A model generated the notes under the pieces. It ran no database searches. It was not told the DNA's origin and saw only the letters and a list, made by a program, of their open reading frames with translations. This document shows, in pieces, positions 46,165-55,703 of a stretch of 64,000 bases of DNA. Position numbers and translations under genes: made by a program. The stretch is from Chitinophagaceae bacterium (lineage in GTDB: Bacteria > Bacteroidota > Bacteroidia > Chitinophagales > Chitinophagaceae). The stretch covers positions 248,001 to 312,000 of the forward strand of contig JADJTY010000009.1 of NCBI GenBank assembly GCA_016710935.1, written 5' to 3'. The stretch's first letter is position 1. Every line of letters begins with the position of its first letter.

Positions 46165-46245
46165 TCCAGACTCCAGTCTCCAGACTCCAAACTCCCCACT
46201 CCCGACTATCAACTCCCGCCTCCCGCCTCAAGACTCCCGACTCCA
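46165..46245. repeat. CTCCCGCCTCCCGCC word array, inverted partner, encoding the RibBA tail
   Basis: Pyrimidine-rich complement of the preceding array. Together they could form a long imperfect hairpin between two convergent genes. On the minus strand it encodes the last residues of RibBA (GVGSLEAGGGS) and the TGA. Confidence 0.5.
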
Positions 46246-47442
46246 TTCAAGATCTCATGTCCCATCTTATCTTTTTTAGTTTGCAGGTATTTTTCGTTAT
46301 GCGGATTGGAAGCTATTTCTATCTGTATATTTTCAACAACTGCTAAACCATAACCCAACAGGCCGGCACGTTTACGGGGATTATTACTCATCAGTTTCAT
46401 TTTACTTACACCCAGGTGGCGCAATATCTGGGCACCCACACCATAGTCACGGCCATCCATATCAAAGCCCAGTTCCAGGTTGGCTTCCACGGTATCAAGC
46501 CCCTGTTCCTGCAGTTTGTAAGCCTTCAGTTTATTCAGCAATCCTATTCCACGGCCTTCCTGGTTCATATACAGCAACAGCCCTTTACCTGCCTCCTCCA
46601 CCATTTTTAAAGCATGATGTAACTGGTCGCCACAATCGCAGCGCAACGATCCAAGTATATCACCCGTCATGCAACTGCTGTGTACCCTCACCAAAACCGG
46701 TTCGTCTTTTTGCCAATCGCCTTTTTTAAGCGCCAGGTGAATTTCGCCGGTATTTACCTGTTCAAAAGCAATCAATTCAAAACTGCCATATTTGGTAGGC
46801 ATATTAACCCGTACTTCCTCCTTTATAAGGGTTTCCTGTTGCAGGCGGTATTCAATTAAATCCTTGATGGAAATTAATTTTAAATCGAATTTTTTTGCGA
46901 TCTCCTTCAGTTGCGGTAAACGGGCCATGCTGCCATCTTCATTCATGATCTCTACCAAAACGCCTGCGGGTGCACAACCTGCCAGGCGGGACATATCGAT
47001 GGTTGCCTTGGTATGCCCGGAACGGCGCAGTACACCACCCTTTCTTTGCCTTTAATGGAAAAATATGTCCAGGCCTGCCCAAATCTTCGGGTTTGGTATT
47101 GGGGTTAACGAGCGACTTTACAGTTTTAGAACGGTCCTGTGCCGAAATGCCCGTTGTACAGCCATTTCCCAACAGATCAATACTTACAGTAAAGGCAGTT
47201 TCGTGCAGTGATGTATTATCAACAACCATCGGTTGAAGTTTTAATTCAGCACAGCGTTCTTCAGTAAGGGAAGCGCAAATCAATCCCCTCCCATGCGTAC
47301 TCATAAAGTTGATCACTTCGGGGGTTGCATTTTCTGCAGCGGTAATAAAATCACCTTCATTTTCACGGTCTTCGTCATCTACTACTATGATAAGTTTTCC
47401 TTTTTTTATGTCTTCAATGGCACTTTCAATACTATCCAGCAT
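46209..47442 (-). pseudogene. ribBA: RibBA: 3,4-DHBP synthase / GTP cyclohydrolase II, frameshifted
   Basis: This bifunctional enzyme starts riboflavin synthesis from ribulose 5-phosphate and GTP. The N-terminal RibB part has VVDDEDRENEGDF and THGRGLICASLTEERC. The RibA part has VRVHSSCMTGDILGSLRCDCG (zinc cysteines) and MNQEGRGIGLLNKLKAY. The frames separate at AAAGGGTGGTGTA (about 47,032-47,044), where one G/T indel would restore KGGVLRRSGHTKATIDMSRLAG. The only riboflavin entry enzyme in view is unlikely to be dead, so sequence error is suspected. The C-terminal GVGSLEAGGGS is encoded by word repeat. Confidence 0.88.
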
Positions 47443-47852
47443 ATAATTAATTTATGGTGCAAAGTTAATAAGAATTAAAGCGCCTGTTCTTTCGGTTTTG
47501 GTAAAACTTTAATTCACCACTTTAAACTGATTTTTAAAGAACAGAATACTTCCTCAAAATACGATTTTCGAAAGGGTCATTGCGTAATCTTTGTCTTTTT
47601 TGCCCTGCAGGGTTTTACAAGAACCAAAATACATTTAGAAGATAAAATATATAGTTTTTGGGGAAATCAAATTTCAGTGCTGCAAGGGGCTTTAAGACTT
47701 TTTTAGCGCGTATTTAAAGTTATTTTAAGGTTAAGTGATTTTAAAGGTGAGCGGGCTTAAAACTGAACTTGGCAATTCCTAATAATTTGTTAATAAAAGT
47801 TAACAGAATTCGGCTTTTATTTAGTTTCTTTGCCAGCGTAAAACAAACTATT
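47443..47852. other. Divergent regulatory gap between ribBA and the TonB receptor
   Basis: About 410 AT-rich bases. Apart from the ribBA -7 box I see one small palindrome, CCCTGCAGGG at 47603-47612, and a TTTCTTTG near 47,827 that misses the -7 consensus by one base. No riboswitch fold or small gene could be supported; an FMN riboswitch was looked for because of ribBA and not recognised. Confidence 0.4.
47460..47467 (-). promoter_or_regulatory. -7 box for ribBA
   Basis: On the minus strand TAACTTTG matches TAnnTTTG, 17 bases upstream of the ribBA ATG. No clear -33 element. Confidence 0.4.
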
Positions 47853-50800
47853 ATGAGAATGAAGAAAATTCTGTTCACCTTACTAGCTGCCCTTGCATTT
47901 CAATTTACTGTACATGCGCAGATAACGACTAGTGGTATATCGGGTACTATTAAAAATGCTACAAATGAGGCATTGACCGGAGCTACCATTACAGCAACCC
48001 ATATGCCTACCGGTACAGTTTACAATGTACAGAGCCGGGCAAACGGAAGGTTTGATATTACAAACATGAATAATGGCGGCCCTTATAAGATTGAGGTTTC
48101 CTATGTGAATTACACTAAAGAGTCGAAAGAGGATGTTTACCTGTCGCTTGGTGAGGTTTTCCGTTATGACTTTATCATGAACCTTGCTTCTGTAACAATT
48201 ACAGAAGTTACTGTGGCTGCAAGAAGCAGGATTAATTTAGATTCCAAGGGGGGTACTTCTTCCTCTATTGGCAGAGACAAAATAGAATTAACCACATCTG
48301 TAGGCAGAAATATTCAGGACTATATAAGAGTTACCCCTTTTGCCAAAACACTGAATGGATCTGAAGGTGCTATTGCCATTGCAGGCCAGAATAACAGGTA
48401 TAATTCTTTTTATATTGATGGTGCCATTAACAACGACGTTTTTGGACTTGCTGCTTCTGGTGTAAATGGCGGACAAACAGGTGCTGCGCCGATATCTATT
48501 GATGCGATTGACCAGTTCCAGGTTTTTATTTCGCCTTACGATGCCTCTATTGGTAATTTTACCGGTGGTGGTATTAACGCGGTAACAAAATCGGGTACCA
48601 ATAAAATTGAAGGTTCTGTTTACTATTTTTTACGTAACGAAAAATTAGCAGGAAAAAACCCGGCTCAGCGTAAAGACACGGCTCAGCGTTTTCCTGCTTT
48701 CAAAAACAGAACCTATGGTTTCCGTGTTGGTGGCCCAATCATTAAAAACAAATTATTTTACTTCCTGAGTGCAGAACAGCAGCGTGATGAAACTCCTCAG
48801 CCTTACGATTTTGCTACCTACCGTGGCAATACCAATACTGTGGCTGGTGTAGAAGCAATCAGATCATTTGTAAAAACAACTTACAACTATGATATGGGCG
48901 AATGGCTGAATACAGCCAGAAAGCTGGATGTTGACAGGATTGCTGCAAAAATTGACTGGAACATCAGCAGCAAACACAGACTTACCTTAAGCGGCCGTTA
49001 CAATAAAGCGGTTTCAAATTCTACCGCTATAAGTTCTGCAACTTCCATCAATTTTGTAAATGGAGGTGTTAAATTCCCTAGCCGTACAACTGCCTTTGCT
49101 TTTGAATTAAAAAGTACTTTAAGAAAAAATATCAGCAACAAATTACTGGCCACCTATTCCGATGTACTGGATGACAGAAGTATTGTTGGCGATCCCTTTC
49201 CCCGTGTTTCTTTAAATGACGGAAGTGGTACCATAAATTTCGGCAGCGATAACAGTTCTACCCAAAACCTGCTAACCCAAAAGAACTTAAGTATTGTAGA
49301 TAACCTCAGGATCAATATCAAAAACCACTCTGTAACATTAGGTGTGGATTATGAGCGCTTTAAAGTATTTAATGTTTTTATACAGAACAGCTACGGTAAT
49401 TACAACTATGGTACAAATACCGTTGGAGGTATTACTACTACCGGTGTTCAAAAGTTTTTGGCTAACAATGCAAATGCCAACTCGTATAACCTGGGTTTCC
49501 CTAATACAGATAAGAACCTGAATGATGGAACCGGTGCAGGTGCAAGGTTTCAAGCGCAAAAACTGGCTTTTTACATAGCAGATGAAATTAAGATTGGTAA
49601 TAACTTTACTTTAAACCTGGGTGTTAGAGCTGATAAATGGAGTTTCCCTACTCAACCTTATACAGATGCTTTTACCAATGACAGCGCTATTGTACAGTTT
49701 TCCAAATACTATGATTTAAAGGGTGCCCGTTCTGGCCAGAGACCAAAATTCCCTATATCGCTTGCACCAAGAATTGGATTTACATACAAAATACCTGAAT
49801 ATGCAGTTACCGTTCGTGGTGGTTTTGGCGTATTTACCGGCCGTATGCCATTAGTATGGCCAGGTGGCACTTACAACAATAACGGATATTTTGTTGGTGG
49901 ATACTCTGCTTCTGCCACTTCATTAAATACCATCCGTTTCAGGTGGAATCCTAACGATATTCCAGGAAGTGTTTGGACAGCAGGCCAGGTTGGACAGGGC
50001 TTTACAAAAGGACCTTTGAACCTGATATCCAAAGAATTCAGAATGCCAAAACTTGCACGAGCTTCTCTGGCATTTGATAAGAACCTGGGCAAAGGATGGA
50101 GCAGTACCTTTGAAGTGCTTGTAAGCAAGAACATCAATGAAGTGTATTATACCAATATCAATATACTTCCTCCCACTGGAGTTTCTTTAGGAGCAGGCCC
50201 CCGCTCTGTGTATGGTGTAACCGGTAATACAACCAATCTTGTACCTATTACCAATAACGGTACAGGAACTAACCCGTACGATAATGCTATCCTGGTTTCT
50301 AATAATACAACCGGCGGAAAAGGATTTGCTTATAACCTGAATGTGGGTATTGATAAAAGAAGCGTAAAAGGAATCAATTTCAGTGCATCTTATGCATTCG
50401 GTAATTCAATGGTGGGTAATGAGGGAACCAGTTCTGTAAACTTAAGCCAGTGGCGCTTCATTGAGTCGGTTAACGGAAGAAATACATTGGGATTAAGTTC
50501 TTCTGATTTTGACCAGGCTCACCGTATTTTAAGTACACTCAGCAAGAAATTTACCTACCTGAAAGGTAAACTGGCTACAACCATTGCTTTAACCTATATT
50601 GGCCAAAGCGGTTCTCCATTAAGTTATGTTTATGCCACTAACAGTATGACTCGTGATGACGCATCGAACGGTGGTAATGACCTGATCTACATTCCAACTG
50701 CTGCTGAATTGCAGGCACAAACTTTCGTAAACAATACAGTTGGTTCAACTACTTACACTCCACAGCAACAAAAAGATGCTTTGGAAGCGTATATAACCAA

Positions 50801-51182
50801 AGATAAATACCTGAGTAAGAACAGGGGCAAATTTGCCGACAGAAACGGAGCAAGGCTTCCTTTTACGCATAACCTGGATCTAAGACTTACACAGGATTTT
50901 ACACTTAAGCTTGGTAAACAAACATACCAGTTACAATTTACATGGGATGTTTACAACTTCACCAATTTGTTGAACAGGGATTGGGGTAAACAATACTTTG
51001 CCGGTAACGATCAGTTTGGTTTGATCAATTTTGCCGGATATGTAAATGCTACTTCAAACTTAACACCAACATTTCGTTTTAACCCAACCATCACTACTCC
51101 CTATAACTTTAATAACTCGGCATCACCGGGCTATGCAAACAGATGGGTTAGCCAGGTTGGTTTAAGATTCAACTTTAAATAA
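47853..51182 (+). CDS. TonB-dependent receptor, Oar-like with carboxypeptidase-like N-terminal domain
   Basis: About 1,109 residues. The signal peptide is MRMKKILFTLLAALAFQFTVHAQ. A carboxypeptidase-regulatory-like domain (SGTIKNATNEALTGATITA) precedes a plug (SSIGRDKIELTTSVGRNIQDYI, then NDVFGLAASGVNGGQTGAAPISIDAID) and a 22-strand-type barrel ending WVSQVGLRFNFK. Oar-like receptors take up large ligands or help protein export across the outer membrane using TonB energy. ATG 47853 starts the signal peptide; an upstream in-frame ATG at 47769 would add 28 residues that do not look like a signal. A strong terminator follows. Confidence 0.9.
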   Translation: MRMKKILFTLLAALAFQFTVHAQITTSGISGTIKNATNEALTGATITATHMPTGTVYNVQSRANGRFDITNMNNGGPYKIEVSYVNYTKESKEDVYLSLGEVFRYDFIMNLASVTITEVTVAARSRINLDSKGGTSSSIGRDKIELTTSVGRNIQDYIRVTPFAKTLNGSEGAIAIAGQNNRYNSFYIDGAINNDVFGLAASGVNGGQTGAAPISIDAIDQFQVFISPYDASIGNFTGGGINAVTKSGTNKIEGSVYYFLRNEKLAGKNPAQRKDTAQRFPAFKNRTYGFRVGGPIIKNKLFYFLSAEQQRDETPQPYDFATYRGNTNTVAGVEAIRSFVKTTYNYDMGEWLNTARKLDVDRIAAKIDWNISSKHRLTLSGRYNKAVSNSTAISSATSINFVNGGVKFPSRTTAFAFELKSTLRKNISNKLLATYSDVLDDRSIVGDPFPRVSLNDGSGTINFGSDNSSTQNLLTQKNLSIVDNLRINIKNHSVTLGVDYERFKVFNVFIQNSYGNYNYGTNTVGGITTTGVQKFLANNANANSYNLGFPNTDKNLNDGTGAGARFQAQKLAFYIADEIKIGNNFTLNLGVRADKWSFPTQPYTDAFTNDSAIVQFSKYYDLKGARSGQRPKFPISLAPRIGFTYKIPEYAVTVRGGFGVFTGRMPLVWPGGTYNNNGYFVGGYSASATSLNTIRFRWNPNDIPGSVWTAGQVGQGFTKGPLNLISKEFRMPKLARASLAFDKNLGKGWSSTFEVLVSKNINEVYYTNINILPPTGVSLGAGPRSVYGVTGNTTNLVPITNNGTGTNPYDNAILVSNNTTGGKGFAYNLNVGIDKRSVKGINFSASYAFGNSMVGNEGTSSVNLSQWRFIESVNGRNTLGLSSSDFDQAHRILSTLSKKFTYLKGKLATTIALTYIGQSGSPLSYVYATNSMTRDDASNGGNDLIYIPTAAELQAQTFVNNTVGSTTYTPQQQKDALEAYITKDKYLSKNRGKFADRNGARLPFTHNLDLRLTQDFTLKLGKQTYQLQFTWDVYNFTNLLNRDWGKQYFAGNDQFGLINFAGYVNATSNLTPTFRFNPTITTPYNFNNSASPGYANRWVSQVGLRFNFK

Positions 51183-51214
51183 AACAGCATCAGCCGCCAG
51201 GCAAATGCTTACAT

Positions 51215-51247
51215 AAAAAAATCCCGGTCCATTGACCGGGATTTTTT
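51215..51247. terminator. Bidirectional terminator between the TonB receptor and esterase genes
   Basis: AAAAATCCCGGTC-CATT-GACCGGGATTTTTT has A and T runs on both sides, so it can stop transcription from both convergent genes. Confidence 0.85.
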
Positions 51248-51268
51248 ATGCTTATATTTTATACCCCA

Positions 51269-51392
51269 ATTTATAACTCCCGTCTCCTAACTCCCGTCTC
51301 CTAACTCCTGCCTCCCGCCTCCCATCTCCCGCCTCCCATCTCCTGCCTCCCGACTCGGAACTCCTGCTTCACGCCACCCGCCTCTCCCCCCC
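51269..51392. repeat. CTCCCGTCTCCTAACTCC word array encoding the esterase tail
   Basis: Pyrimidine-rich words (CTCCCGTCTCCTAACTCC, CTCCTGCCTCCCGCCTCC) run from the intergenic gap into the last 30 codons of the esterase gene. They belong to the same family as the 46.0-46.2 kb arrays. Confidence 0.6.
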
Positions 51393-52197
51393 ATCCCCAT
51401 TTTAAAAAATCAGGAAATGCTTTTGCCCAGGTGGGTACATCATGGCGGCCATCATTTAATTGCAGGTACCTGATATGTTCATTTTCTTTGTAACCTTTGT
51501 TGCCCAGTATATCGATCAGGCCCAGGGTATCATCTATAGAATCTATAATACCGTTATTGTTGCGATCGGCTGTTTCATCCTGGGTACCTACTTCAAAAAA
51601 GAATTTAAGCCAGGGATAGGTATTTTTATCCTGGCTGATCTGGCGGTGCATGATGCGGTTTACATCTTCATCAAAATCTTCCTCATCCTGGTCCTTATCA
51701 CGCCACCATAAAGATCCGCTGAAAACACCCACCTTATTAAATTCCCGGGGATGGTTCCAAACGATATCCAATGCACACAAGCCGCCGAGCGAAAACCCTG
51801 CAAAACACTTTTCTTTAAACGAATAAATAAATAAGGTTTTCCTGATAAAGGGCATCAACTCTTCCAGTATGAACCGGGTATATAAAGCGGCCTTAGCGCC
51901 GCGGCCTTTATAATCGAGGTATTTGGCTGTTCCGTATTCATTCTTCCGGTCTTTGGAACAATGTATACCTACACAAAAAAGATTGCTGATTGACTTTGCT
52001 TCGTACAATTCCGCCAGGATCTCTTCATATTTCATGGTCACCAGGTCCTGACCGTCGTTAACCAATAAAAGGCTGAGGTTTGATGGGTTTGTTGATTTGG
52101 GAGGATAATAAAAATCAATGATGACTTCACGTTTCAAAAACTGCGATGAAATAATATGCTGCTCCACAGTGATATTGACTGTCTTATATTCTGACAT
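51301..52197 (-). CDS. Alpha/beta-hydrolase esterase (esterase D/PF00756-like)
   Basis: 298 residues. The nucleophile elbow is GFSLGGLCALD; other family features are LLLVNDGQDL and the ELMPFIRKTL helix, with a His in NDGRHDVPTWAKAFPDFL as the likely catalytic partner. An acidic loop DRNNNGIIDSIDDT resembles a calcium site. The family covers carboxylesterases and acyltransferases. The last 27 residues (AGGVKQEFRVGRQEMGGG and on) are repeat-encoded and probably not part of the fold. The gene is divergent from an ATP-grasp gene. Confidence 0.82.
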   Translation of the reverse strand: MSEYKTVNITVEQHIISSQFLKREVIIDFYYPPKSTNPSNLSLLLVNDGQDLVTMKYEEILAELYEAKSISNLFCVGIHCSKDRKNEYGTAKYLDYKGRGAKAALYTRFILEELMPFIRKTLFIYSFKEKCFAGFSLGGLCALDIVWNHPREFNKVGVFSGSLWWRDKDQDEEDFDEDVNRIMHRQISQDKNTYPWLKFFFEVGTQDETADRNNNGIIDSIDDTLGLIDILGNKGYKENEHIRYLQLNDGRHDVPTWAKAFPDFLKWGWGGEAGGVKQEFRVGRQEMGGGRWEAGGRS

Positions 52198-52202
52198 ATA
52201 CC

Positions 52203-52210
52203 CAAAAATA
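52203..52210 (-). promoter_or_regulatory. -7 box for the esterase, nearly leaderless
   Basis: On the minus strand TATTTTTG matches TAnnTTTG and ends five bases before the ATG at 52197, as at cca and uma2. Confidence 0.35.
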
Positions 52211-52351
52211 AGAAAATACCGGCGAACTTATTGTTTCACTTTACCCCAAAGCAATTTTATATGCCATCATTCTTTTGGCAAACAACATGAAAGGAGCCTT
52301 AGCGCATTACATGGCCTGCCCCGGCTTTTACGATCGTATTGACACAAATAC

Positions 52352-52625
52352 AATTGGAACACGGATGACACACCTGCCCGACTAAGTCATTCAGGCGGGG
52401 ATTAGATGGATTTATTGGACTTTATTATTTTTAAACTGTTTACTAAACCCACAATCCGCTTTTTAAAAATGGATAAACACAGGATTTTCCTGCTTCGCAG
52501 GATGGTGGATCATCAAAATGATCTAAATTTTTCTACCCTGCCTGCCAGCAGGCAGGGTAGAAAAAAATCTGTGCTAAGCCTGTCGAAGCATCATCCGTCA
52601 AACCCGTGTCATCCGTGTTCCGATT
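52352..52625. mobile_element. Gene-less inverted-repeat element with internal hairpins
   Basis: AATTGGAACACGGATGACAC (52352-52371) returns inverted as GTGTCATCCGTGTTCCGATT (52606-52625), one mismatch in 20. Inside are CCTGC-TTC-GCAGG (52489-52501), GATCAT-CAAA-ATGATC (52509-52524) and an 18-base perfect stem at 52528-52565. A CACATC-GAA-GATGTG hairpin lies just outside the right arm. No protein gene is supported within. The rest of the 595-base gap between the esterase and ATP-grasp genes shows nothing further. Confidence 0.6.
52528..52565. repeat. 18-base perfect palindrome, CCTGCC family
   Basis: TTTTTCTACCCTGCCTGC, loop CA, then the exact inverse GCAGGCAGGGTAGAAAAA. The A/T runs at both ends would also make it a bidirectional terminator-like structure. 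Core CTGCCTGC..GCAGGCAG is shared with 63,271. Confidence 0.7.
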
Positions 52626-52792
52626 TTTCACATCGAAGATGTGTCCACATGACAGGCTTTATCTGGATGATCAAATCCAATAAAAGAAACCACATGAAAC
52701 ATAATTTGTTTTATTGGTGCTTACAAAATATATTTGGATTACCTAAAATTTTGGCTGGTAAAACAAAATTAAAAACTATATAAAACTGCATT

Positions 52793-53749
52793 ATGAAGAA
52801 AATAGGCGTATTATTTGGCAAGGAAAGAAGCTTTCCGGAAGCGTTTATCGAAAGGGTAAACAGTAAAAATATTGATGGCATCATGGCTGAGCCTGTCCGC
52901 ATTGATAAAGTAATGCAGGGAGAGCCATCGGGCTACGCTGTTATTTTTGACCGTATTTCACAGGATGTACCCTTTTACAGGGCATTCTTAAAAAATGCAG
53001 CCTTGTGCGGCACCACGGTAATTAACAACCCCTTCTGGTGGAGCGCTGATGAAAAATTCTTTAATAACTGCCTGGCAACCAAGATTGATGTACCGGTTCC
53101 TAAAACGGTTATTCTACCTTCCAGGGATCTGCCCACTGATACCAGTGAAGAATCATTCAGCAACCTGGCTTACCCAATGGATTGGGAGGGCATATTTAAC
53201 TATATTGGTTTTCCGGCCTACATGAAGCCTTTTTCAGGCGGCGGCTGGAAAAGTGTTTACCAGCTAAACAGCATGGAAGAGTTTTTTGAAAAGCATGCAG
53301 AAACAGAACAACTGGTGATGATGCTGCAGGAAGAAATAAAGTTTGATGAATATTACCGCTGCTACTGCATTGGTGGCAAATATGTACGCATCATGCCTTA
53401 CGAACCCCGTAACCCACACCACCTGCGCTATGTAGCTGATTTTAGTCCCTCACCAGAGCGTTATAAATTAATGGAAGACATCGTACTGCGCATCTGTCAT
53501 TACCTGGGGTATGATTTTAATACCGTTGAATTGGCATTACGTGATGGCGTACCCTATGCCATTGATTTTTGCAACCCCGCACCCGATGCAGAAGTGAGCA
53601 GCGTGGGACAGGAAAATTTTGACTGGGTGGTAGAAACGGCTGCAACCTATGCCATTGAAAAAGCAATGGAGCACAAAGACGATGTTGATAATTTAACCTG
53701 GGGCGATTATATTAAGAACAGCGCCGCTAAAAAGAAACTGTATAAATAA
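52793..53749 (+). CDS. ATP-grasp domain protein
   Basis: 318 residues with an ATP-grasp fold resembling RimK/D-Ala-D-Ala ligases. It has the N-terminal domain VLFGKERSFPEAFIERVN, the lysine in FPAYMKPFSGGGWKSVY, the acidic EEIKFDEYYRCYCIGGKY and the metal-binding GVPYAIDFCNPAPDAE. ATP-grasp ligases join a carboxylate to an amine through acyl phosphate. The nearby carboxylate-amine ligase (GCS2) gene and the divergent esterase suggest a small peptide-like or amide product; no product is known to me. Confidence 0.78.
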   Translation: MKKIGVLFGKERSFPEAFIERVNSKNIDGIMAEPVRIDKVMQGEPSGYAVIFDRISQDVPFYRAFLKNAALCGTTVINNPFWWSADEKFFNNCLATKIDVPVPKTVILPSRDLPTDTSEESFSNLAYPMDWEGIFNYIGFPAYMKPFSGGGWKSVYQLNSMEEFFEKHAETEQLVMMLQEEIKFDEYYRCYCIGGKYVRIMPYEPRNPHHLRYVADFSPSPERYKLMEDIVLRICHYLGYDFNTVELALRDGVPYAIDFCNPAPDAEVSSVGQENFDWVVETAATYAIEKAMEHKDDVDNLTWGDYIKNSAAKKKLYK

Positions 53750-53752
53750 GGG

Positions 53753-54392
53753 TTGAAAAAATATTTAACCATACAAAACGAAGACTTTTCAGAAACACAG
53801 GTAGAAGAGCCGGAAAGCCCGATAGGCTTTACTTATGCCGATTATTTAACCTGGAATTTTAAAGAACGGATTGAACTGATCAGGGGTAAGATATTTAAGA
53901 TGAGCCCGGCGCCTACTTTTAAACATCAGCAAATAGTCGGTAACATATTTGCAGCAATGTATGCTTTTTAAAAACAAGGATTGCAAAGTACTTATTGCAC
54001 CGGTAGATGTAAGGCTTAAAGGCAAACCTTTTCGAAAGAAAAAATTAAGGGATGATGAAATTACAACTGTAGTACAACCTGATATTATAGTTGTGTGTGA
54101 TGAAGAAAAACTGAGAGATGAAAGAAGTGTGGATGGTGCTCCGGAATTGGTAGTGGAAATTTTAAGTCCTGGTAATACAAGAACCGAAACCAAATACAAA
54201 TTTGATTTGTATGAAGAAAATGGTGTGGAAGAATACTGGGTAGTTTACCCGGAATTTAAACAGATCCATGTTTTTCTTTTAAATGAAAATGATGCATATG
54301 GAAAGCCGGTTATTTATGAAGCCAATGAAAATATCAGATCAACTGTTTTAAAAGGACTAAAAATTCCTACAAACGATATTTTTAAACTGTAA
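53753..54392 (+). pseudogene. Uma2 family protein, frameshifted
   Basis: The N-terminal frame (GFTYADYLTWNFKERIELIRG, APTFKHQQIVGNIFAAMYAF) ends at 53971 in a run of five T. Removing one T gives MYAFKNKDCKVLIAPVDVRL and joins VQPDIIVVCDEEKL, PELVVEILSPGNTRTE and EENGVEEYWVVYPE, all Uma2 (PD-(D/E)XK-like) motifs. The start is TTG, three bases after the ATP-grasp stop. It is inserted between the ATP-grasp and GCS2 genes. Confidence 0.8.
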
Positions 54393-54410
54393 ATTTTTAT
54401 TCAATTAAAT

Positions 54411-55522
54411 ATGGCAAGTCTATCTTACAAACAATTTACACTGGGTATTGAAGAAGAATACATGGTGATTGATCCCGAAACCCGGGAGCTGAAAAGCCAT
54501 GACCAGAAAATTGTACACGAAGGCCAAAAAGTTATTAAAGACAAAGTAAAGGCCGAGATGCACCAGGCCGTGGTGGAAGTAGGTACCGATATTTGCCGCG
54601 ACATTGACGAAGCATTTGTAGATGTAGGCACTTTACGCAAAACCATCAGCGGTATTGCCGATGAATTGGGCCTTTGGGTAGGAGCTTCCGGCACGCATCC
54701 CTTCAGCCATTGGGAAAGCCAGCTGATAACCGAACATGTTCGCTATAATGAAATTGTAAATGAATTACAGGAAGCAGCCCGCAGTAATTTAATTTTTGGA
54801 TTACACGTGCACGTGGGTATGGAAAACAGGGAGATGGCCATTCACATTGCCAACTCGGCCCGTTATTTTCTGCCGCATATTTTTGCTTTGAGTACCAACT
54901 CTCCTTTCTGGGAAGGCAGAACCACCGGTTACAAATCATTTCGTACCAAGGTATTTGATAAATTCCCACGTACAGGCATACCCGATTATTTTGACAGTAT
55001 TGAAGCGTACGACAATTATATTAAGCTGCTGGTAAAACCAATTGTATTGATAATGCCAAGAAAATATGGTGGGACCTCCGGGTGCATCCGTTTTTCAACA
55101 CCGTTGAGTTCAGGATATGCGACGTGCCCATGACCGTGCAGGAAACCATCACCATTGCAGCATTGTTTCAGGCCATTTGCGCCAAGTTGTATAAGCTGCG
55201 CAGCCAGAACCTGAATTTTATGATGTACTCCAGGGCATTGCTTAATGAAAACAAATGGCGGGCAGGCCGCTACGGTATCGATGGCAGTATGATAGATTTT
55301 GGAAAGGAAATGGAAGTAAATACCAGGGTACTTATTTATGAATTACTCGACTTTGTAGATGATGTGTTACCCGAATTAGGCAGCCGCCACGCCATCAACA
55401 ATGTGCATAAAATGCTGGAGCAGGGCACCGGGGCCGACAGGCAGCTTAAAGTTTTTGAAGAAACCAAAAGCCTGGTAAATGTGGTGGACCTGATCCATAC
55501 CCAATTTTTAAGGGGATTGTAA
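54411..55522 (+). pseudogene. Carboxylate-amine ligase, glutamate-cysteine ligase family 2 (YbdK-like), frameshifted
   Basis: The GCS2 signature LGIEEEYMVIDPETRELKSH starts the protein, with MHQAVVEVGTDIC, GLHVHVGMENREMAIHIAN and FRICDVPMTVQETI further on. The frame breaks at AAAA 55034-55037: adding one A turns VKPIVLIMPRKY into VKTNCIDNAKKIWWDLRVHP and joins the second half. YbdK-type enzymes ligate glutamate or related carboxylates to amines weakly; the natural substrate is often unknown. A strong terminator follows the stop by about 20 bases. Confidence 0.83.
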
Positions 55523-55541
55523 GAATGGAAGTATATAATTA

Positions 55542-55577
55542 AATAAGAAAAGCTGCCATTGAGCAGCTTTTCTTATT
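55542..55577 (+). terminator. Terminator after the GCS2 gene
   Basis: A perfect 15-base stem AATAAGAAAAGCTGC / GCAGCTTTTCTTATT with a six-base loop. A and T runs on both arms make it usable from both directions. Confidence 0.85.
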
Positions 55578-55579
55578 TA

Positions 55580-55655
55580 GTAACTACATTAGGATTCAAA
55601 CCTAAAACCTTCCCGACCTTTGGTTGGGATACTCCTTTCAGCCGTTCGACGGGTT
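55580..55655 (-). pseudogene. Partial tRNA-Arg copy (tRNA remnant)
   Basis: The segment TTAGGATTCAAACCTAAAACCTTC, here split as TTAGGATTCAAACC plus TAAAACCTTC, is identical to the 3' half of the adjacent tRNA-Arg (T arm and variable loop). The anticodon arm is replaced by a CCCGACC-TTT-GGTTGGG hairpin and the acceptor stem does not pair. It is likely a degenerate duplicate, about 120 bases from the intact gene. Confidence 0.55.
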
Positions 55656-55664
55656 ATGAATAAA

Positions 55665-55697
55665 AGTAAAAAGAGACTACATTTATGTAATCTCTTT
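55665..55697 (-). terminator. Terminator of tRNA-Arg
   Basis: On the minus strand AAAGAGATTACAT-AA-ATGTAGTCTCTTT (one mismatch) is followed by a T run, immediately downstream of the tRNA. Confidence 0.7.
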
Positions 55698-55703
55698 ATT
55701 AAG

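Noticed and set aside
47443..47852. FMN riboswitch upstream of ribBA
   Set aside because: I could not find the conserved core sequences or a plausible multi-helix fold on either strand.
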